Shown: positions 40,975 through 49,489 of the stretch, one piece after another
Position numbering within the stretch: position 1 is the stretch's first letter
Layout: each line of letters opens with the position of its first letter
Assembly (NCBI RefSeq): GCF_003939025.1
Contig: NZ_RQIH01000005.1
Location: 1 to 64,000 of the forward strand
DNA from: Rhizobium sophoriradicis
Lineage (GTDB): Bacteria > Pseudomonadota > Alphaproteobacteria > Rhizobiales > Rhizobiaceae
Reading direction: 5' to 3'
DNA length: 64,000 bases
Notes under the pieces: generated by a model
Databases searched by the model: none
What the model saw: only the letters and a program-made list of their open reading frames with translations
What the model was told of the DNA's origin: nothing
Position numbers and translations under genes: made by a program

Positions 40975-41004
40975 TTCAACCCTCCCCTCGATCGGCGGTG
41001 CGGC

Positions 41005-41583
41005 ATGGTGAAGCTCAACAAGATTTACACGAAGACCGGCGACGACGGCACGACAGGCTTAGCTTCCGGCCCGCGCCGCCGGAAGGACGATCTGCGTGTC
41101 GAGGCCTATGGCACGATCGACGAGGCCAACTCCGCGATCGGCCTGGCGCGGCTTTACACGACCGACATGGCCGAGCTCGACACCATGCTGATGTCGATCC
41201 AGAACGATCTCTTCGACCTCGGCGCCGATCTCGCGACACCCGATACCGGCGAGCCGCCGGCCTATGAGCCGCTGCGGATCGTCGAGACACAGGTCGAGCG
41301 CATCGAGCGCGATATCGATCGGCTGAACGCCCGGCTCGGGCCGCTGACATCCTTCATTCTACCGGGCGGCAGCCCGGCCGCCGCGCATCTGCATCTCGCC
41401 CGCACGATCGCCCGCCGGGCCGAACGGCTGATGGTGACGCTGGCGCGCATGGAGGGCGAAATCGTCGGCGGGACCGCGATGAAATATATCAACCGGCTTT
41501 CGGATTTCCTCTTCGTCGCTGCCCGCCATGCAAATGACCAGGGTCGTGCGGATGTGCTTTGGGTTCCGGGAAAAAACAGATAG
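41005..41583 (+). CDS. Cob(I)alamin adenosyltransferase (PduO type)
   Basis: The product is 192 residues from ATG 41005 (MVKLNKIYTKTGDDGTTGL). The ATP-binding N-terminal motif KIYTKTGDDGTTGL and the DDLRVEAYGTIDEANS region are those of PduO-type enzymes, which transfer an adenosyl group from ATP to cob(I)alamin to make coenzyme B12. The C-terminal RAERLMVTLAR completes the site. Its product serves methylmalonyl-CoA mutase and other B12 enzymes not in this window. The rhomboid gene follows 32 bp downstream. Confidence 0.94.
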   Translation: MVKLNKIYTKTGDDGTTGLASGPRRRKDDLRVEAYGTIDEANSAIGLARLYTTDMAELDTMLMSIQNDLFDLGADLATPDTGEPPAYEPLRIVETQVERIERDIDRLNARLGPLTSFILPGGSPAAAHLHLARTIARRAERLMVTLARMEGEIVGGTAMKYINRLSDFLFVAARHANDQGRADVLWVPGKNR

Positions 41584-41615
41584 GTTTGCCGCGATCACGA
41601 TTGCCGGGGGGCCTT

Positions 41616-42404
41616 ATGTTCATACCATTTCACGACGCCAATACGCTGAAACATATCAAGGTCCAGTGGGTGACGCTGGCTTTGATCGCGCTGAATGTCG
41701 CAGTCTGGCTCTTTATCAACCTGGAGAGCGAACAGGCTGCCCAGGCAACGACCGTTGGCCTCGGCTACATCCCGGCGATCGCCTTCGGGCAGGCACAGTT
41801 GGCTGAGGGATTGGAGATCGTGCCGGAGCCGCTGACCTATCTCACCTATGCCTTCGTCCATTCGGGCTTCTGGCATCTGGCTTCCAATATGGTCTTCCTG
41901 TGGGTCTTCGGCGACAATGTCGAGGATGCGATGGGGCATATGCGCTTCCTGCTTTTCTATCTCCTCTGCGCGGCCGTCGGCGCGCTTTGCCACGGCTTGC
42001 TGACGACGACACCGGAAGCGCCGCTGGTCGGCGCCTCGGGGGCGATCTCCGGGGTCGTTGCCGCTTATGTCATACTGCATCCGCGCGTCAGGGTCTGGGT
42101 GCTGGTGTTCTTCCGTGTGCCCTTGCCCCTGCCGGCCTTCGTGCCGCTGCTTTTGTGGATCGGCCAGCAGTTCTTCATGCTGGCGATTGCACCCGATGGA
42201 GACGTCTCCTGGGGCGCCCATGTCGGCGGCATTCTTGCCGGTGCTGTGTTAATCCTGGTGCTGCGTCGTCGCGGCGTACCGCTGTTCGATCAGGAAATCG
42301 TGACGCCGCGCGCCGTGAGGAACGAAGCCGGCGCGGGTACGGCCATTGCGGCCGGCGCGAACGGACGGATCGAGCGTCTTCCCTGGGACCGTGGCCGAGG
42401 TTAA
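41616..42404 (+). CDS. Rhomboid-family intramembrane serine protease
   Basis: The product is 262 residues from ATG 41616 (MFIPFHDANTLKHIKVQ). Six to seven membrane helices are present. The catalytic serine is in GASGAISG and the histidine in WGAHVGGILAG; the helix-2 HSGFWHLASNMVFLWVFGD is also typical. It cleaves membrane helices of unknown client proteins. It is downstream of the adenosyltransferase gene. After it comes the etfBA promoter region. Confidence 0.92.
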   Translation: MFIPFHDANTLKHIKVQWVTLALIALNVAVWLFINLESEQAAQATTVGLGYIPAIAFGQAQLAEGLEIVPEPLTYLTYAFVHSGFWHLASNMVFLWVFGDNVEDAMGHMRFLLFYLLCAAVGALCHGLLTTTPEAPLVGASGAISGVVAAYVILHPRVRVWVLVFFRVPLPLPAFVPLLLWIGQQFFMLAIAPDGDVSWGAHVGGILAGAVLILVLRRRGVPLFDQEIVTPRAVRNEAGAGTAIAAGANGRIERLPWDRGRG

Positions 42405-42412
42405 CAGATGGA

Positions 42413-42434
42413 TTGACGTGCACGTAAACGTCAA
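42413..42434. promoter_or_regulatory. Palindromic operator-like site upstream of etfBA
   Basis: The inverted repeat TTGACGT-N8-ACGTCAA has an internal ACGTaaACGT. It begins 8 bp after the rhomboid stop and ends 156 bp before etfB. It resembles MerR-family (LiuR-type) operators reported for acyl-CoA catabolism genes, but this is from memory and not tested. Confidence 0.55.
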
Positions 42435-42590
42435 TATATTGCGAAAGCAATGCCCGGCCTGCGTCATTGCAAGCGTTGTATTTGGAGGAAAAACGCGTAT
42501 CCATGTCGCCATTCGACAATCGAAGCGACGCTCGAGCGCGCATTTTCCTTAAAGCCTCGCTGAGCCAGTTTTCTTGAAGGAAGGACCCCC

Positions 42591-43340
42591 ATGAAGATTC
42601 TCGTGCCCGTCAAACGGGTTGTCGACTACAACGTGAAGATCCGGGTGAAGCCGGATGGTTCGGGTGTCGAGCTTGCCAATGTGAAGATGTCGATGAACCC
42701 GTTCGACGAGATCTCGGTGGAAGAGGCGCTGCGGCTGAAGGAGGCCGGCAAGGCCGAAGAAGTGGTGGTGGTGTCGATCGGCCCGGCCAAGGCCGAGGAG
42801 ACGCTGCGCACGGCGCTGGCCATGGGTGCCGACCGGGCGATCCTCATCGAGACCGACGATGCCGTCGAGCCGCTCGCCGTCGCCAAGATCCTCAAAGGTG
42901 TCGCCGATGCCGAACAGCCGGGCCTGATCATCACGGGCAAGCAGGCAATCGACGACGATTCCAACCAGACCGGCCAGATGCTGGCGGCGCTGCTGGGTTC
43001 GGCCCAGGCGACCTTCGCCTCGAAGATCGAGATCGGTGACGGCAAGGCGACCGTGACCCGCGAGGTCGACGGCGGCCTGCAGACGATCGAGATCAAGTTG
43101 CCGGCGGTCGTCACCACCGATCTTCGCCTGAACGAGCCGCGTTATGCCTCGCTGCCCAACATCATGAAGGCGAAGAAGAAGCCGCTCGACAAGAAGAGCC
43201 CGGCCGATTTCGGCGTCGACACGACGCCGCGGCTGAAGGTGTTGAAGACCGAGGAGCCGAGTGGCCGCAAGGCCGGCGTCAAGGTCAAGTCGGTGGCCGA
43301 ACTTGTCGACAAGCTGAAGAACGAAGCCGGCGTGCTGTAA
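42591..43340 (+). CDS. etfB: Electron transfer flavoprotein subunit beta
   Basis: The product is 249 residues, the usual length. EtfB binds AMP and pairs with EtfA to take electrons from acyl-CoA and other dehydrogenases to ETF:ubiquinone oxidoreductase. The start [20 protein letters not shown] and the middle [25 protein letters not shown] are characteristic. A strong AGGAAGGA site precedes the ATG. etfA follows 27 bp downstream. Confidence 0.97.
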   Translation: MKILVPVKRVVDYNVKIRVKPDGSGVELANVKMSMNPFDEISVEEALRLKEAGKAEEVVVVSIGPAKAEETLRTALAMGADRAILIETDDAVEPLAVAKILKGVADAEQPGLIITGKQAIDDDSNQTGQMLAALLGSAQATFASKIEIGDGKATVTREVDGGLQTIEIKLPAVVTTDLRLNEPRYASLPNIMKAKKKPLDKKSPADFGVDTTPRLKVLKTEEPSGRKAGVKVKSVAELVDKLKNEAGVL

Positions 43341-43367
43341 TCGGGTTGGAACAGGAGCAACTAAATC

Positions 43368-44297
43368 ATGACCATTCTTCTTCTGGCCGACCATGACGGC
43401 AATCACCTCTCCGACCAGACCGCCAAGGCGTTGACGGCGGCAAGCCAGATTGGCTCCGACGTGCATATCCTGGTCGCCGGCAAGGCCGCCAAGGCGGCGG
43501 CCGACCAGGCTGCCAAACTTTCCGGCGTCTCGAAAGTGCTGCTGGCCGAAAGCGACGCGCTTGCCAACAATCTCGCCGAGCCGCTGGCCGATCTGATCGT
43601 CTCGCTCGCCGGCTCCTACGACACGATCGTCTCGGCCGCCACCTCGGTCGGCAAGACGGTGCTGCCGCGCGTCGCTGCCCTCATCGATGTCGCCCAGGTC
43701 TCGGAGATCATCGAGGTCGTCAGCCCCGACACCTTCAAGCGGCCGATTTATGCCGGCAATGCCATCCAGACGGTGCAGGCAAGCGATGCGAAGAAGGTCA
43801 TCACCGTGCGCACCGCCTCGTTTGCTTCGGCACCGGCAAGCGGCTCTGCAACGGTCGAGGCGATCCCTGCTGCTTCCGATCCGGGTCTGTCGCGCTTCGT
43901 CGCCGATGCACTGTCGGCCTCCGACCGTCCGGAACTGACCTCGGCGAAGATCATCATCTCCGGCGGCCGCGCGCTCGGCTCGGCCGAGAAGTTCAAGGAG
44001 GTCATACTGCCGGTTGCCGACAAGCTGGGCGCTGCCGTCGGCGCATCGCGTGCCGCCGTCGATGCAGGCTATGCTCCGAACGACTGGCAGGTCGGCCAGA
44101 CCGGCAAGGTGGTGGCGCCCGATCTCTATATCGCCGCCGGCATCTCCGGGGCCATCCAGCATCTGGCCGGCATGAAGGATTCGAAGGTGATCGTCGCCAT
44201 CAACAAGGACGAGGAGGCGCCGATCTTCCAGGTCGCCGACTACGGCCTCGTCGCCGATCTGTTCGACGCCCTGCCGGAACTGCAAAAGGCGCTCTAA
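43368..44297 (+). CDS. etfA: Electron transfer flavoprotein subunit alpha
   Basis: The product is 309 residues. EtfA carries the FAD; the C-terminal binding region reads [35 protein letters not shown] in pieces across residues about 250-295. The start [14 protein letters not shown] follows AGGAG. It forms an operon with etfB, and a 3-hydroxybutyryl-CoA dehydrogenase gene lies 150 bp downstream, consistent with fatty-acid or polyhydroxybutyrate-related oxidation. Confidence 0.97.
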   Translation: MTILLLADHDGNHLSDQTAKALTAASQIGSDVHILVAGKAAKAAADQAAKLSGVSKVLLAESDALANNLAEPLADLIVSLAGSYDTIVSAATSVGKTVLPRVAALIDVAQVSEIIEVVSPDTFKRPIYAGNAIQTVQASDAKKVITVRTASFASAPASGSATVEAIPAASDPGLSRFVADALSASDRPELTSAKIIISGGRALGSAEKFKEVILPVADKLGAAVGASRAAVDAGYAPNDWQVGQTGKVVAPDLYIAAGISGAIQHLAGMKDSKVIVAINKDEEAPIFQVADYGLVADLFDALPELQKAL

Positions 44298-44318
44298 CGA
44301 GGGCAAATGCTTTTTTCT

Positions 44319-44395
44319 TTCGCACTTGCGAATGACTGGAAAATTGTCTCTTATCGAGCTACTACTTACTGCCGGGCGATCCTTCGTCCGGCAGT
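44319..44395. terminator. Two hairpins between etfA and the HBD gene
   Basis: Hairpin 1 is TTCGCA-CT-TGCGAA at 44319-44332. Hairpin 2 is ACTGCCGG / CCGGCAGT at 44368-44395 with a 12-nt loop that can pair partly. Neither is followed by a long T run. They may end or attenuate the etfBA transcript. Confidence 0.5.
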
Positions 44396-44447
44396 ATTGC
44401 TAAAATAAGGCGGCAACGCGGGGGCGAATGCCGTGTGGGGTTTGGAG

Positions 44448-45329
44448 ATGAGTGCGGTGTTAAAGAATATTGGGATTATCGGTGCGGGCCAGATGGGCTG
44501 CGGCATCGCGCATGTTTCGGCCGCCGCAGGTTATAGGGTTCATATCTACGATCTCTCGCAGGACCGCATTGAATCCGGCCTTGCCACCATCAACGGCAAT
44601 CTCGCCCGGCTGGTGACGAACGGCAAGATGACCGATGAAGAGCGTAAATCGACCTTGTCGCGCGTCACCGGCTCCGCCGATGTCAATGACCTCGCTCCGT
44701 CCGATCTGGTCATCGAGGCGGCCACCGAGGACGAAAGTGTCAAGCGCAAGATTTATAGTCAGGTTTGTCCGGTAATGAAACCGGAAGCGCTGCTTGCCAC
44801 CAATACTTCCTCTCTTTCGATTACCCGGCTTGCCGCCGCCACCGACCGCCCCGAGCGCTTCATGGGCATACATTTCATGAACCCGGTGCCTGTCATGAAG
44901 CTGGTCGAACTGGTGCGCGGCATCGCCACCGATGAGAAGACCTTCTCCGCCGCCAAGGAATTCGTCGGCACGCTGGAAAAGACCATTACCGTCGCCGAGG
45001 ACTTCCCGGCCTTCATCGTCAACCGCATTCTGCTGCCGATGATCAACGAAGCTATCTACACGCTGTATGAAGGTGTCGGCACGGTCGACGCCATCGACAC
45101 GGCGATGAAGCTCGGCGCCAACCATCCGATGGGGCCGCTGCAGCTTGCCGATTTCATCGGCCTCGACACCTGCCTGTCGATCATGCAGGTGCTGCATGAC
45201 GGCTTGGCGGACTCGAAATATCGCCCCTGCCCGCTGCTGGTGAAATATGTCGAAGCCGGCTGGCTCGGACGCAAATCCGGCCGCGGCTTCTACGATTATC
45301 GCGGCGAAGTGCCGGTCCCGACGCGCTAA
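44448..45329 (+). CDS. 3-hydroxybutyryl-CoA dehydrogenase
   Basis: The product is 293 residues from ATG 44448 (MSAVLKNIGIIGAGQMGCG); a GTG at 44433 is possible. The NAD-binding motif GAGQMGCGIAHVSAAAGY and the C-terminal domain with NRILLPMINEAIYTLYEGV and FIGLDTCL are those of the 3-hydroxyacyl-CoA dehydrogenase family. It interconverts acetoacetyl-CoA and 3-hydroxybutyryl-CoA. Placement after etfBA links it to acyl-CoA metabolism. Confidence 0.92.
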   Translation: MSAVLKNIGIIGAGQMGCGIAHVSAAAGYRVHIYDLSQDRIESGLATINGNLARLVTNGKMTDEERKSTLSRVTGSADVNDLAPSDLVIEAATEDESVKRKIYSQVCPVMKPEALLATNTSSLSITRLAAATDRPERFMGIHFMNPVPVMKLVELVRGIATDEKTFSAAKEFVGTLEKTITVAEDFPAFIVNRILLPMINEAIYTLYEGVGTVDAIDTAMKLGANHPMGPLQLADFIGLDTCLSIMQVLHDGLADSKYRPCPLLVKYVEAGWLGRKSGRGFYDYRGEVPVPTR

Positions 45330-45406
45330 GCGGGACATCACCAAAAAGGGCGAATGGACCGGACGCCCGTGAAATGCTTTCCTTGCCGTGAACGGGGGGA
45401 AACGCC

Positions 45407-45499
45407 ATGTCGACCGAAACACCGATGTTCTTGCTGCAATGCTGCGTCCTTATCGGAATTGCCGGCGTTTTCCTGATCAGAGGAGATGGCGACTCCTGA
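45407..45499 (+). CDS. Candidate 30-residue single-pass membrane microprotein
   Basis: An ORF of 30 codons starts at ATG 45407 and stops at 45499. GGGGGG at about 45394 lies seven bases before the ATG. The peptide MSTETPMFLLQCCVLIGIAG continues to FLIRGDGDS: one hydrophobic helix (about residues 7-24) with two adjacent cysteines and a charged tail. It lies between the HBD gene and the convergent tlpA, 78 bp after the former. No family is recognised; expression is unproven. Confidence 0.5.
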   Translation: MSTETPMFLLQCCVLIGIAGVFLIRGDGDS

Positions 45500-45508
45500 T
45501 CGATATCC

Positions 45509-46171
45509 TTACGATCCGATCGCACCCTTGATCAAAGTCTTGGCGTCCTCGCTGTCCCAGGCGGCGGGTCCGTTCATGGCGGAGATCAGGCAGCCCTTGT
45601 TGTCGAGCAGCAGCGTCACCGGCAGGCCGAAGGCGAGACCTTCCTTTTTCAGGCTATTGAAGACGCCGATGGTATTGTCGCGATAAAGCTGCAGCGCATC
45701 GACGCCGGTCTCGGCGAGGAAAGTCTTCGGCTTCTCGTCATCCCCCGTATCGATATTGACCGGCACAACCTGGAACTTGTCGCTGCCCATCTGCTTTTCC
45801 AGTGCGTTCAGCGCCGGCATCTCCTCGCGGCAGGGCACGCACCACGTTGCCCAGAGATTGAGCAGCACGGTCTTGCCGGCGAAATGGTCGAGCGTCAGCG
45901 GCTTGCCGTCAGGGCCGTTGAAGGACACTCCGGTCAGCTTGCGAGGCTCGTTGGCGGCGACCATTGCGGCAACCTGGCCCTTCATCAGCGGCGTCAGATT
46001 GGCGGCGCGTTCCCTCGCCATCGGGCATTCGGCCGAAGCGGTATCGCCGATGCCATTGCCAATCCCCGTCTCCTTCACGTATACCGCTGCCGCACCGGCA
46101 ACAACGCCTGCAACGGCGGCGATTGCGATCAGTTTTACGGACGGCAGACCGAAGGGTTTTTTTGTCGTCAT
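45509..46171 (-). CDS. tlpA: Thioredoxin-like TlpA, membrane-anchored thiol-disulfide reductase
   Basis: The product is 220 residues from ATG 46171 ([14 protein letters not shown]), with GGAG upstream. An N-terminal anchor helix (about 12-32) is followed by a periplasmic thioredoxin fold with active site WCVPC ([17 protein letters not shown]). In Bradyrhizobium TlpA supplies reductant for cytochrome oxidase copper-centre assembly. It is divergent from argH with 22 bp between start codons. Confidence 0.93.
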   Translation of the reverse strand: MTTKKPFGLPSVKLIAIAAVAGVVAGAAAVYVKETGIGNGIGDTASAECPMARERAANLTPLMKGQVAAMVAANEPRKLTGVSFNGPDGKPLTLDHFAGKTVLLNLWATWCVPCREEMPALNALEKQMGSDKFQVVPVNIDTGDDEKPKTFLAETGVDALQLYRDNTIGVFNSLKKEGLAFGLPVTLLLDNKGCLISAMNGPAAWDSEDAKTLIKGAIGS

Positions 46172-46193
46172 TTCATTCTCCAGGACGGGCATC

Positions 46194-47597
46194 ATGGCCG
46201 AGAGCAACACGGACACCAAATCCTCCAACCAGATGTGGGGTGGGCGCTTCGCCTCCGGCCCGGACGCGATCATGGAGGAGATAAATGCCTCGATCGGTTT
46301 CGACAAGAAGCTATTCGCGCAGGATATCCGCGGTTCCATCGCCCATGCGACGATGCTCGCCCATCAGGGGATCATTTCGGCCGAAGATAAGGACAAGATC
46401 GTTCACGGACTAAACACGATCCTGTCAGAAATCGAAGGCGGCAATTTCGAATTCTCACGCCGGCTCGAAGACATCCATATGAACATCGAGGCGCGCCTGG
46501 CGACGCTGATCGGACCGGCGGCCGGCCGGCTGCACACCGCCCGCTCGCGCAACGACCAGGTGGCGCTCGACTTCCGCCTCTGGGTGAAGGAGGAGTTGCA
46601 GAAGACGGAGCAGATGCTAACTGGCCTGATCGCCGCCTTCCTCGACCGCGCCGAGGAACATGCCGAAAGCGTCATGCCGGGCTTCACCCATCTGCAGACC
46701 GCCCAACCCGTCACCTTCGGCCATCATTGCATGGCCTATGTCGAAATGTTCGGCCGCGACCGCTCGCGGGTGCGCCACGCCATCGAACATCTGGACGAAA
46801 GCCCGATCGGTGCGGCTGCCCTCGCCGGCACCGGCTATCCAATCGACCGCCATATGACGGCCAAGGCGCTCGGTTTCCGCGAGCCGACCCGCAATTCCAT
46901 CGACACGGTCTCCGACCGCGACTTCGCCATCGAGTTCCTGGCGATCGCCGCGATCACGGGCATGCATCTGTCGCGCCTGGCCGAAGAGATCGTCATCTGG
47001 TCGACACCGCAATTCGGTTTCATCCGCCTGTCAGACGCCTTCTCGACCGGTTCCTCGATCATGCCGCAGAAGAAGAACCCGGACGCGGCCGAACTGGTGC
47101 GCGCCAAGACCGGCCGCATCAACGGCTCGCTGATCGCACTGCTGACAATCATGAAAGGCCTGCCGCTCGCCTATTCCAAGGACATGCAGGAAGACAAGGA
47201 ACAGGTCTTCGACGCGGCCGAGAGCCTGGAACTGGCGATCGCCGCCATGACCGGCATGGTGCGCGACATGACCGTCAACACCGCGCGCATGAAGGCGGCG
47301 GCCGGCTCCGGCTTCTCGACGGCGACCGACCTTGCCGACTGGCTGGTGCGTGAAGCCGGTCTGCCCTTCCGCGATGCCCATCACGTCACCGGCCGCGCCG
47401 TGGCGCTGGCCGAAAGCAAGGGCTGCGACCTCGCCGAACTGCCGCTCGCCGACCTGCAGGCGATCCATTCCGCGATCACCGACAAGGTCTATGACGTTCT
47501 GACGGTCGAAGCCTCGGTCGCCAGCCGCAAGAGCTTCGGCGGCACGGCGCCGTCCGAGGTGCGCAAGCAGATCGCCTTCTGGCGCGCCCGCAACTGA
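46194..47597 (+). CDS. argH: Argininosuccinate lyase
   Basis: The product is 467 residues from ATG 46194 ([19 protein letters not shown]). It catalyses the last step of arginine synthesis. The fumarase/aspartase superfamily signature [12 protein letters not shown] is intact, as are the [17 protein letters not shown] and the catalytic-histidine region [11 protein letters not shown]. The longer ORF start at 45756 overlaps tlpA on the other strand and is not credible. A hairpin follows the stop. Confidence 0.97.
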   Translation: MAESNTDTKSSNQMWGGRFASGPDAIMEEINASIGFDKKLFAQDIRGSIAHATMLAHQGIISAEDKDKIVHGLNTILSEIEGGNFEFSRRLEDIHMNIEARLATLIGPAAGRLHTARSRNDQVALDFRLWVKEELQKTEQMLTGLIAAFLDRAEEHAESVMPGFTHLQTAQPVTFGHHCMAYVEMFGRDRSRVRHAIEHLDESPIGAAALAGTGYPIDRHMTAKALGFREPTRNSIDTVSDRDFAIEFLAIAAITGMHLSRLAEEIVIWSTPQFGFIRLSDAFSTGSSIMPQKKNPDAAELVRAKTGRINGSLIALLTIMKGLPLAYSKDMQEDKEQVFDAAESLELAIAAMTGMVRDMTVNTARMKAAAGSGFSTATDLADWLVREAGLPFRDAHHVTGRAVALAESKGCDLAELPLADLQAIHSAITDKVYDVLTVEASVASRKSFGGTAPSEVRKQIAFWRARN

Positions 47598-47601
47598 AAG
47601 A

Positions 47602-47628
47602 AAGGCGAGGCGGAAGCCGCTTCGCCTT
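47602..47628 (+). terminator. Hairpin after argH
   Basis: Stem AAGGCGAGGCGG / CCGCTTCGCCTT (12 bp with one G.U pair) begins 4 bp after the argH stop. There is no T tract, so the argH, lipoprotein, lysA genes could still be partly co-transcribed. Confidence 0.5.
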
Positions 47629-47749
47629 CCGCGCACCGGGGGAAAGACCATCCAACAATCAGGGTGCACAAGGCGGAGAAACTTCGCTATGAAGATGTCC
47701 ATCGTTCGGAATGAATGATGTCCGCCATATCTCGTACAAGAGGATATCC

Positions 47750-47944
47750 ATGCAGAAGAGCTTGCCGCACCTCATTCGCTTGACGGCAGTCGTCGCCGTC
47801 ATCGGCCTTGCCGTTGCCGGATGCGGGCGTAAGGGCGATCTCGACCCGCCGAGTGCTGCGGCAACGAAAGAAGGCGACGTTTCCAAGCCGACGAAACAGC
47901 CGGGAACCGTTGACAAGCCCTTCCTTCTCGATCCTCTTCTTTAA
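47750..47944 (+). CDS. Small lipoprotein (LptM/YifL-like)
   Basis: The product is 64 residues from ATG 47750 (MQKSLPHLIRLTAVVAVIG), with AGAGGA upstream. The lipobox LAVAGCGRKGDL fits cleavage before Cys by signal peptidase II and the CGxKGxL pattern of LptM, a helper of the LPS translocon LptDE in enteric bacteria. The short mature part is Lys/Pro-rich. It sits 11 bp before lysA, as in many Proteobacteria. Confidence 0.88.
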   Translation: MQKSLPHLIRLTAVVAVIGLAVAGCGRKGDLDPPSAAATKEGDVSKPTKQPGTVDKPFLLDPLL

Positions 47945-47955
47945 GGCATAAGTCC

Positions 47956-49224
47956 GTGAACCATTTCGAGTACCGCGACGGCATCCTTCACGCCGAGAAC
48001 GTTCCCGTTCCCGAGATCGCCAAGGCGGTCGGCACGCCGTTCTACGTCTATTCCACCGCAACCCTGGAACGCCATTACCGGGTCTTCTCCGAAGCCTTCG
48101 CCGATATGGACTCGATGGTCTGTTACGCGATGAAGGCGAACTCGAACCAGGCGGTGCTGAAGACGCTGGGTCGACTCGGCGCCGGCATCGACGTCGTCTC
48201 GGAAGGGGAGCTGCGCCGCGCACTCGCAGCCGACATTCCGGCAAGCCGCATCATGTTTTCAGGCGTCGGCAAAACCCCGTCGGAGATGGATTTCGCGCTC
48301 GAGGCCGGCATCTACTGCTTCAACGTCGAATCCGAACCCGAGCTCGAAATCCTCAACCAGCGCGCCGTCAGCGCCGGAAAGAAGGCTCCCGTCTCCTTCC
48401 GCATCAACCCGGATGTCGACGCAAAGACGCATTCGAAGATCTCGACCGGCAAGAAGGAAAACAAGTTCGGCATCTCCTGGGAGCGCGCCCGCGCGATCTA
48501 CGCCCACGCCGCCAAGCTGCCCGGCATCGAGGTCACCGGCATCGACATGCATATCGGCAGCCAGATCACCGAGCTGCAGCCTTTCGACGACGCTTTCAAG
48601 CTGCTGCGCGACCTTGTCGCGACGCTCCGCGCCGATGGCCACACGATCGATCACGTCGATATCGGCGGCGGCCTCGGTGTCCCCTATAAGGACGACAACA
48701 ATCCGCCGCCGCTGCCGGATGCCTATGCGGCGATCGTCAAGAACCAGCTGCGCGATCTGAATTGCAAGGTCATCACCGAGCCCGGCCGCCTGATCGTCGG
48801 CAATGCCGGAATCCTCGTGACCGAGGTGCTTTATGTGAAGGACAGCGGCGAAAAGACCTTCGTCATCGTCGACGGCGCGATGAATGATCTCATTCGCCCG
48901 ACCCTCTACGAGGCCTATCACGAAATCCGCCCGGTGACGATTTCGGCAGCGAACGCGCCGCGCATCCGCGCCGACGTCGTCGGCCCCGTTTGCGAGACCG
49001 GCGACTATCTGGCGCTCGACCGCGAAATGGCGATGCCGAAGCCCGGTGATCTGCTGGCCGTCAGCACGGCCGGCGCCTACGGCGCCGTCCAGGCCGGCAC
49101 CTATAACAGCCGCTTGCTGGTCCCCGAAGTCCTGGTCAAGGGCAGCGATTTCCATGCGATACGACCGCGTAGAACCTATGCCGAGCTGATCAGTCTCGAC
49201 TCCGTTCCCGCCTGGCTCGACTAA
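47956..49224 (+). CDS. lysA: Diaminopimelate decarboxylase
   Basis: The product is 422 residues starting at GTG 47956 (VNHFEYRDGILHAENV). It decarboxylates meso-diaminopimelate to lysine with PLP. The PLP lysine is in VCYAMKANSNQAVLK, the HIGSQ loop binds substrate, and the C-terminal GPVCETGDYLA contains the active-site cysteine. With lysC at the left of the window it marks lysine synthesis. The lipoprotein gene upstream is 11 bp away. Confidence 0.97.
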   Translation: MNHFEYRDGILHAENVPVPEIAKAVGTPFYVYSTATLERHYRVFSEAFADMDSMVCYAMKANSNQAVLKTLGRLGAGIDVVSEGELRRALAADIPASRIMFSGVGKTPSEMDFALEAGIYCFNVESEPELEILNQRAVSAGKKAPVSFRINPDVDAKTHSKISTGKKENKFGISWERARAIYAHAAKLPGIEVTGIDMHIGSQITELQPFDDAFKLLRDLVATLRADGHTIDHVDIGGGLGVPYKDDNNPPPLPDAYAAIVKNQLRDLNCKVITEPGRLIVGNAGILVTEVLYVKDSGEKTFVIVDGAMNDLIRPTLYEAYHEIRPVTISAANAPRIRADVVGPVCETGDYLALDREMAMPKPGDLLAVSTAGAYGAVQAGTYNSRLLVPEVLVKGSDFHAIRPRRTYAELISLDSVPAWLD

Positions 49225-49489
49225 AGCTTGTCGCGCAACGTGTGCGGCGGTTTTACGATCACGGCGTGCGCAAAACAAAGAACCTAAAGCGCGGGAAGCG
49301 ACCTGAAAAATCGCGGCGCGCTTCAGGTAGAGCATCACTTTTTGGCGAATAAACGTGAAAAGCCGGTATTGCCGGCCGCTCGCCCTCGCCTTCGCCACAA
49401 AGAGTGTTATCCTTGTCAGCCATGAGCGTATTGCCCCGCAATCGCCGGAAGCGCCCTCTGTTCCACTTGAGATCGCGGAGACCGGACCG

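Noticed and set aside
40622-41011. 129-codon ORF with a ribosome-site-like AGGGG
   Set aside because: It runs straight through both palindromic elements, and its translation simply reflects the repeats. No protein-like features.
42549-44306. 585-codon minus-strand ORF
   Set aside because: Antisense shadow of etfB and etfA, which are clearly the real genes.
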